Below are positions 14,048 to 18,531 of a stretch of 18,531 nucleotides of DNA, piece by piece. The notes under the pieces are model-generated. The model did no database searches and was not told the DNA's origin. It was given only the letters and a program-made list of their open reading frames with translations. The stretch's first letter is position 1. Each line of letters starts with the position of its first letter. Origin of the DNA: CAKOSP01 sp964370545 (lineage in GTDB: Bacteria > Bacillota_I > Bacilli_A > RF39 > UBA660); NCBI GenBank assembly GCA_964370545.1, contig CAYJJQ010000019.1, positions 1 through 18,531 on the forward strand, given 5' to 3'. The position numbers and the translations under genes were made by a program.

Positions 14048-14557
14048 ATGGCAAAAAAGAGTAAAAAAGAAATAGCAAAAATATTAATTAATAAAGATTT
14101 AGATCAATTAGAAGAAGATGATTTAATAGAAATGATTTTGGATGAAAACATAGCAGTTGATGTAGATAAGGATTCTGTTAAAACAATTACTTTTGGACAA
14201 AGAATGGCTGATATGCTTAGTAAACTAGTAGGTAGCTGGACATTTATAATTATTTTTACTTTATTTTTAGTAGCATGGATACTTATAAATGTTTATGTTA
14301 TAAAATTAGATGTATTTCCTTTTGTGCTGCTTAATTTAGTATTATCATGTATAGCAGCGCTGCAGGCTCCTGTTATTATGATGAGTCAAAATAGAGAAAA
14401 TGAAAGAGAAAGAAAAAGAAATCAAAATGATTATAGAACTGATCTTAAAAGTGAATTAATACTTGAAGTTTTATATGAACATATAGAAGAGATAAAAAAA
14501 GATCAACGTAAAATAATGAGATATATAGAAAAAAATGATGAAAAAAATGATAAATAG
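14048..14557 (+). CDS. DUF1003 family membrane protein
   Basis: 169 residues from the ATG at 14048, chosen because TTGGAG (14035-14040) is spaced 7 nt from it; the ATG at 14042 is only 1 nt from that site and the one at 14024 overlaps the promoter. The DUF1003 signature is complete: TFGQRMADMLSKLVGSW (48-64), helix 1 (~64-84, FIIIFTLFLVAWILINVYVI), helix 2 (~90-113) containing FPFVLLNLVLSCIAALQAPVIMM, then SQNRENERER. A charged C-terminal helix (~115-165) is likely cytoplasmic coiled coil. Related proteins are often annotated near metal or cyclic-nucleotide functions, but no role is proven. It forms a single-gene unit by promoter positions. Confidence 0.9.
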   Translation: MAKKSKKEIAKILINKDLDQLEEDDLIEMILDENIAVDVDKDSVKTITFGQRMADMLSKLVGSWTFIIIFTLFLVAWILINVYVIKLDVFPFVLLNLVLSCIAALQAPVIMMSQNRENERERKRNQNDYRTDLKSELILEVLYEHIEEIKKDQRKIMRYIEKNDEKNDK

Positions 14558-14566
14558 TGATATAAT
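14558..14566 (+). promoter_or_regulatory. Extended -10 promoter of HD-domain gene
   Basis: TGATATAAT directly behind the DUF1003 stop codon, 24 nt before the next start. Confidence 0.6.
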
Positions 14567-14590
14567 GATTAATGTTGAGGTTAAAAATTA

Positions 14591-15085
14591 ATGGAAAATG
14601 AAATAGAATTTAATCATATAATATCGGATATAATTAGAAATAAAAAGTTTATTGAACTTAAAGATGAAAATCATCATGGAATATCAAGATTAGAACATTC
14701 TTTAAATGTTGCTCATATAGTTTATTATATATGTAAAAAGTTAAGAATGAAAAATTTAGTTAGTGCTACAAGAGCAGCATTAATGCATGATTTTTTTACT
14801 AGTGAAGATATGAATTATAAAAATAGTTTAGTAAATCATCCGGCAGTAGCATGTGAAAATGCAATTAAATATTTTAATATAAATGCTCTTGAACAAAATA
14901 TAATTAAATCTCACATGTTTCCTACAGGAATAGAAATGCCAAAATATAAAGAAAGTTTTATTGTTACTTTAGCTGATAAACTTGCAGCAATATATGAATG
15001 TACTAGATATAAAGTACCACTTAAAACTGGGATATATTTATTTTTTATATTAAATTTATACGTAACAGTATTATGTCCTGATTAA
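14591..15085 (+). CDS. HD-domain protein (putative metal-dependent phosphohydrolase)
   Basis: 164 residues, ATG with GAGG (14577-14580) 10 nt upstream. HD superfamily metal ligands are visible: H36 in SRLEHS, H66-D67 in LMHDFF, further H83 and H108 in NHPAVA and KSHMFP, and D129 in TLADKLAA. It matches small HD proteins of the YfbR/uncharacterised-hydrolase type that act on nucleotides or phosphoesters; the substrate is unknown. The last ~20 residues are hydrophobic (TGIYLFFILNLYVTVL), which could be a membrane-associated tail. Own promoter and terminator. Confidence 0.85.
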   Translation: MENEIEFNHIISDIIRNKKFIELKDENHHGISRLEHSLNVAHIVYYICKKLRMKNLVSATRAALMHDFFTSEDMNYKNSLVNHPAVACENAIKYFNINALEQNIIKSHMFPTGIEMPKYKESFIVTLADKLAAIYECTRYKVPLKTGIYLFFILNLYVTVLCPD

Positions 15086-15108
15086 AAACTGATATTCAGT
15101 TTTTTTTA
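15085..15108 (+). terminator. Intrinsic terminator after HD gene
   Basis: 8-bp stem AAAACTGA/TCAGTTTT (15085-15092/15096-15103), loop TAT, T tail to 15108. Confidence 0.9.
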
Positions 15109-15119
15109 TTTGTAAGATA

Positions 15120-15128
15120 TGCTATAAT
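15120..15128 (+). promoter_or_regulatory. Extended -10 promoter of methyltransferase operon
   Basis: TGCTATAAT. The ATG at 15131 lies only 2 nt beyond it and would be upstream of the expected transcript start, which supports the start at 15149. Confidence 0.65.
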
Positions 15129-15148
15129 ACATGAAAGAGGGAATAAAT

Positions 15149-16012
15149 ATGAAAGTAGTTAATAATTTTGATGATTATGAAATAATAGATGCATCAAATG
15201 GTTATAAATTAGAAAGATGGAATGATGTAATATTACTTAGACCTTCTCCTGATATTATATGGGATAAAGGAGATTTAGAACTTAATTATAAAGATAAAAT
15301 AGATGCTAAATATATGCGTAGTAATGAAGGTGGAGGTTCTTGGGTTAATATAAAAAAAGTGCCTGCTAGATGGACTGTAAGTTATAATGGGCTTAAGTTC
15401 AATTTAAAACAAATGGGTTTTAAACACACAGGATTATTTCCAGAGCAAGCAGTGAATTGGGATTACATAATTGATAAAATAAAGAAAGCAAATAGAAAAG
15501 TTAAAGTATTAAATTTATTTGGATATACTGGAGGAGCTACTATAGCAGCATTATCAGCAGGAGCTGATGTAGTTCATGTAGATTCCTCTAAAGGTATGAA
15601 TGAATGGTGTAAAGAAAATGTGGCTTTAAATGGATTTGAAGATAAGAGTATTAGATATTTAACAGATGATTGCTTAAAGTTTGTAAAAAGAGAAATTAGA
15701 AGAGGAAATAAATATGATGCTATCATTATGGATCCTCCTAGTTTTGGAAGAGGTGCAAATGGTGAGGTTTGGACTTTTGAAAATAATATAAATGAACTTA
15801 TTAATCTGTGTTCTGAATTATTATCTGAAGAGGCTATATTTATGATAGTAAATTCATATAGTGCGGGAATATCTGGCACAATTGTAGAAAATATGTTAAA
15901 ATTAAATATAAGAAGAAAAGGAATATTTGAAACTAGTGAGATAGGGCTTAAGATTACCAAAGATGATTTAATCTTACCTTGTGGCGTTGCTACTAGATGG
16001 GAATCTTGTTAG
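15149..16012 (+). CDS. RlmI/RlmK-like class I SAM-dependent methyltransferase
   Basis: 287 residues from the ATG at 15149, which has AGAGGGA (15136-15142) ahead; the in-frame ATG at 15131 is too close to the -10 box. Probable rRNA (cytosine) methyltransferase of COG1092. Seen: an N-terminal segment (YEIIDASNGYKLERW) and substrate domain with FPEQAVNW (~97-104), SAM motif I LNLFGYTGG (121-129), acidic VDSSKGM (motif II, ~144-150), motif IV DPPSFGRG (195-202), and LILPCGVATRWE near the end. No PUA domain, so it is the short form compared with E. coli RlmI (~396 residues). Which base it modifies is not decided by sequence. First gene of a three-gene operon (9-nt gap to the next). Confidence 0.85.
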   Translation: MKVVNNFDDYEIIDASNGYKLERWNDVILLRPSPDIIWDKGDLELNYKDKIDAKYMRSNEGGGSWVNIKKVPARWTVSYNGLKFNLKQMGFKHTGLFPEQAVNWDYIIDKIKKANRKVKVLNLFGYTGGATIAALSAGADVVHVDSSKGMNEWCKENVALNGFEDKSIRYLTDDCLKFVKREIRRGNKYDAIIMDPPSFGRGANGEVWTFENNINELINLCSELLSEEAIFMIVNSYSAGISGTIVENMLKLNIRRKGIFETSEIGLKITKDDLILPCGVATRWESC

Positions 16013-16021
16013 GAGTTAAAT

Positions 16022-16414
16022 ATGAACGATCGTGAATTTATTTTTTTAAAACTTAATGAAGAAATTTTTCCAATGGATTATGAAAAGTTTGAAAACCTTA
16101 TGCTTCCTACATATAAAGATTTATATGATAGTTTATTTGATAAAGGGTATTTTTCTTTTAAAGTTATAAGTAAAAAAGAAAATCCTGAAGTGCTAGAACA
16201 AACAATAAACATATCTGATTATGGAAGATTAAAATTATTTTGTAAAAAAAATGAATATCATATTACTAATTTTAGACAATTAATAATATGCAAAGATTTA
16301 CCACTTGATTATCTAGATGATTATATTGGTGAACATTATCAGAGTGAATATTTATATAATGTAGATAATTACATAAAATATATAGGAATGAAAAGGGAAG
16401 GAATAAAAAGATGA
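16022..16414 (+). CDS. Hypothetical protein, 130 residues
   Basis: ATG with AGGAG (16011-16015) overlapping the previous stop; stop TGA overlaps the next start as ATGA. No known family recognised. Acidic/aromatic N-terminal part (LNEEIFPMDYEKFENLMLP), soluble, no membrane helix. The segment INISDYGRLKLFCKKNEYHI resembles YTISKYGEFEIYKYHNLLDL in the next gene, so the two may be distant paralogues or share a small DNA- or protein-binding fold (weak, by eye). Position behind an rRNA methyltransferase does not define a role. Confidence 0.75.
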   Translation: MNDREFIFLKLNEEIFPMDYEKFENLMLPTYKDLYDSLFDKGYFSFKVISKKENPEVLEQTINISDYGRLKLFCKKNEYHITNFRQLIICKDLPLDYLDDYIGEHYQSEYLYNVDNYIKYIGMKREGIKR

Positions 16415-17004
16415 CAGAATTACCATATTTAATTGAGATAATGGATATGTTTCCATTTAATGAAAGTTTAATAAATAATTTAGGGTTAAATGAAACTAAG
16501 TTAAAGGATTTACATTTAAATGATTTTTTAAAAAAATCAAAAGATGGGGTATATACTATTAGTAAGTATGGAGAATTTGAAATTTATAAATATCATAATT
16601 TATTAGATTTGAATAATTTTGTAAGAAAAATAAAAATGGATATTCTTTATTCAAATAAAAATGTTTATGATGTTTCAGATGAAGATGAAAAAGTACTTGC
16701 TAAAATAGTTTTTGAATATTTTATGTCTTGTAACTTTAATGGTAGTAAAGAAGAAATATTATCTATAGATAATTTTAAAGCATTTACTGAAAGAAGAGAT
16801 AAAGCACTTCTTAGTGGAGAATCTTTAAAAATAGCAGAAGCAAACTCAATACAAAAATTAAATGATTCTTATAAAGGTGTATTTGGAAAAGAAAGTAATA
16901 TTTCAGTTATTAGCGAAGAAAATAAAAGATTACTTGAAGCTATTAGGTCAAGAAATAATCCGGTAAATGAAATAGCACCTGCAACTGTATATAAACCTAG
17001 ATAG
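16411..17004 (+). CDS. Hypothetical protein, 197 residues
   Basis: Starts in the ATGA overlap with the preceding gene, with a GGGAAGG-type site (16395-16401) upstream; translational coupling expected. No family recognised. The N-terminal half looks alpha/beta with a possible winged-helix-like hairpin (GVYTISKYGEFEIY); the middle is acidic and helical (SDEDEKVLAKIVFEYFM); the C-terminal ~60 residues are polar with a likely disordered tail (NPVNEIAPATVYKPR). Its end overlaps the convergent helicase gene by 8 nt. Confidence 0.75.
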   Translation: MTELPYLIEIMDMFPFNESLINNLGLNETKLKDLHLNDFLKKSKDGVYTISKYGEFEIYKYHNLLDLNNFVRKIKMDILYSNKNVYDVSDEDEKVLAKIVFEYFMSCNFNGSKEEILSIDNFKAFTERRDKALLSGESLKIAEANSIQKLNDSYKGVFGKESNISVISEENKRLLEAIRSRNNPVNEIAPATVYKPR

Positions 17005-18325
17005 ATTTTTCTATCTTTTTTATTTCTTTAATAAAGTTAGATTTATTGCCTCTAGGAATAAATAAATACACTTTCTTTGTAGCTCTAGTAAGAGCTACAT
17101 AAAATAATCTTCTTTCTTCATAATAAGTATTTATATTAAATACATTAAGTAATCTATCATTTTTAATCTTAGGAGGAAAACCATAGTAATTATTTTTAAA
17201 ATTAATAATAAATATATAGTCATTTTCAAGGCCTTTAGCTTCATGAATAGTCATAGTATTATATTTATTATTAAAGGGCTTTAAATCATGCTTAAATCTA
17301 CTTAAAATAAGTATTTTATCTATATCTAAGTTACTTGCTATCTTATCTATACTTTTATTTAAATTATTATAATATATATAGTTTATACTATTTAGAATAT
17401 ATTTATTACTTATTACTTTTTTATATAATTGATTATTATTTTTTTGTATAAATAAATTAGATGCTTGTATTAATTTATTATCAGATCTAAAGTTAATATC
17501 AAGAGTTATAAGTTTTATATTAGGTATATATTTTTTTATATTAAGCATTATATCTACGTTACATCCACTAAAAGAATATATTGCTTGATAATCATCTCCA
17601 AATAAATTAATAATAGAATTACTATTCTTAAATATAGTATATATTAAATTAAATCTAATGTATGAAGTATCTTGAAATTCATCTACAAATATATATTTAT
17701 AATTAAATATCTTATTTTTAATATTATTTGTTGCTTTAATAATTAAATCATCTAAATCATAGACATTTTCACTTTCTTTATCGCTTACATATAAATAATA
17801 TATTTTCATAATGATACTAAATAAAAACTTATCTTTACTTGTTATATACTTATCTTTAAGAAAATTAAAATCATAGTTATTTACTTGCATATGTTTAATA
17901 AAAGAATAAATAGTATTTTTAAATTCTAAAAAGTTTTTATTATTAAATAAATTATTATAATTAAATACTAAAAAATAATACTTTAATTTATTTTTATCTT
18001 CTAAAGATATAATACTTATAAAGTATTCATTTATTACATACTTTAAATAGTGATCGCTAATTAATTTATAATCAGTATTTTCCAGTAAATATATAGCCAG
18101 TTTATGAAAAGTAAATATATGTATGTTATTATTTAATTTATTTTTTAAATCATTAACAGTTGCATTAGTAAATGACACTACTAATATATCTTCTGGTTTG
18201 ATATTATTTAGTAAATAATTTATTTTGTTTACTATGGTACTAGTTTTACCGCATCCGGCTGATGCTATAACTAATAAATTATCTTTAGAATGTATAATTT
18301 TTTCTTGATTTACAGTGCTTTTCAT
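16997..18325 (-). CDS. Compact UvrD/PcrA/Rep-like superfamily 1 DNA helicase
   Basis: 442 residues; ATG at 18325-18323. All SF1A motifs are in order: Q-motif region VNQEKIIHSKDN, Walker A AGCGKT (23-28), motif Ia VSFTNATVNDL, motif II VDEFQD (214-219), motif III QAIYSFSG (247-254), motif IV NFRS (278-281), motif V TIHEAKGLE (359-367), motif VI VALTRA (410-415). It should move 3'-5' along single-stranded DNA using ATP. It is much shorter than PcrA/UvrD (~720): the 1B domain is small and the 2B insertion between motifs IV and V is almost absent (~80 residues). No C-terminal RNA polymerase-binding tail. No Shine-Dalgarno sequence precedes the start; an extended -10 lies 7 nt before it, suggesting a leaderless mRNA. 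It may be a second, specialised helicase rather than the housekeeping PcrA. Confidence 0.88.
   Translation of the reverse strand: MKSTVNQEKIIHSKDNLLVIASAGCGKTSTIVNKINYLLNNIKPEDILVVSFTNATVNDLKNKLNNNIHIFTFHKLAIYLLENTDYKLISDHYLKYVINEYFISIISLEDKNKLKYYFLVFNYNNLFNNKNFLEFKNTIYSFIKHMQVNNYDFNFLKDKYITSKDKFLFSIIMKIYYLYVSDKESENVYDLDDLIIKATNNIKNKIFNYKYIFVDEFQDTSYIRFNLIYTIFKNSNSIINLFGDDYQAIYSFSGCNVDIMLNIKKYIPNIKLITLDINFRSDNKLIQASNLFIQKNNNQLYKKVISNKYILNSINYIYYNNLNKSIDKIASNLDIDKILILSRFKHDLKPFNNKYNTMTIHEAKGLENDYIFIINFKNNYYGFPPKIKNDRLLNVFNINTYYEERRLFYVALTRATKKVYLFIPRGNKSNFIKEIKKIEKSI
17000..17022 (+). terminator. Terminator at the convergent gene ends
   Basis: GATAGA/TCTATC (17000-17005/17010-17015), loop TTTT, T run on the + strand. 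It lies within the last codons of the minus-strand helicase gene. Confidence 0.75.
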
Positions 18326-18332
18326 AGTAAAT

Positions 18333-18341
18333 ATAGTAACA
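18333..18341 (-). promoter_or_regulatory. Extended -10 directly before the helicase start
   Basis: On the minus strand TGTTACTAT, followed by 7 nt and then ATG. Transcription would begin at or next to the A of the start codon. Confidence 0.5.
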
Positions 18342-18409
18342 TATTAAAGCAAAAAACTAATAAATAGGCCAAAAAATGACAAAAATAGCAATTTTTTAAT
18401 TTATTTCTA

Positions 18410-18438
18410 TTGCATAAACAATATTATTATAGTATAAT
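18410..18438 (+). promoter_or_regulatory. Promoter of tRNA-Val (possible tRNA cluster)
   Basis: TTGCAT (18410-18415), 17-nt spacer, TATAAT (18433-18438). The leader to the tRNA contains a small hairpin CCAAGA/TCTTGG (18448-18453/18457-18462). Confidence 0.75.
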
Positions 18439-18476
18439 TTTAATTGTCCAAGAGATTCTTGGCTATTTGGTGACGA

Positions 18477-18531
18477 GGGCGATTAGCTCAGTTGGTTAGA
18501 GCACCTGCCTTACAAGCAGGGGGTCTGCGGT
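18477..18531 (+). tRNA. tRNA-Val(UAC), 3' end cut by window edge
   Basis: GGGCGAT acceptor strand, TA, D arm GCTC/GAGC, anticodon stem CCTGC/GCAGG around CTTACAA (anticodon TAC), variable loop and start of the T arm. The 3' half acceptor lies outside the window. Confidence 0.93.

Noticed and set aside
16412..16414. UGA read as tryptophan (Mycoplasma-type code)
   Set aside because: Tryptophans in the genes are UGG and this UGA closes a gene in an ATGA coupling overlap; in an AT-rich code-4 genome UGA would dominate at Trp.
18464..18476. 5S rRNA 5' end remnant (TTTGGTGACGA) before tRNA-Val
   Set aside because: Only about 11 nt resemble a 5S start and the tRNA follows at once; more likely leader sequence.

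Overview
This is a chromosomal window of very low G+C from a Gram-positive-type bacterium. Strong AGGAGG-like ribosome binding sites, TATAAT promoters (often with an extended TGn element), compact hairpin-plus-U terminators and peptidoglycan genes all point to an uncultured Bacilli/RF39- or Erysipelotrichia-like gut Firmicute; that placement is inference. UGA is read as stop: tryptophans in the genes are UGG, and the 16022-16414 gene ends in UGA inside an ATGA overlap.

Left edge (1-1078), accessory: the 3' end of a DUF3800 gene, then a strongly folded RNA (302-414) starting at its stop codon and ending in a U run. Convergent to this is a decaying Bro-N/DinD-like antirepressor gene with an apparent internal deletion, a missing C-terminus and a 31-bp palindrome inside it.

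1079-5982: a ClpC-like AAA+ unfoldase whose second ATPase module is degenerate and truncated but keeps a VGF ClpP-docking-type loop; a large membrane-anchored protein with two homologous repeats, each ending in a G+C-richer hypervariable 129-nt cassette that resembles the variable regions of diversity-generating retroelements; a G+C-rich hairpin; and a small four-helix membrane protein.

6033-10126: a Ca2+-type P-type ATPase, a HipA/CtkA-like kinase gene flanked by a 37-bp imperfect direct repeat (suggesting insertion at the ATPase 3' end), and a tRNA-Arg(ACG)/tRNA-Pro(UGG) pair.

10184-18531: an unknown helical protein; a two-gene operon, murL plus a MurD2-type ligase, which implies the less common route to D-glutamate in peptidoglycan (L-Glu is added first and then epimerised), under a near-consensus promoter with a palindrome between -35 and -10; a DUF1003 membrane protein, an HD-domain protein, an RlmI-like methyltransferase and two small unknown proteins; a convergent, very small UvrD/PcrA-like helicase probably translated from a leaderless mRNA; and the start of a tRNA-Val(UAC) gene cut by the window edge.

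The best leads are the DUF3800-RNA pair, the hypervariable cassettes of the surface protein, the flanking repeats of the HipA-like gene, and the murL/murD2 operon with its possible operator.
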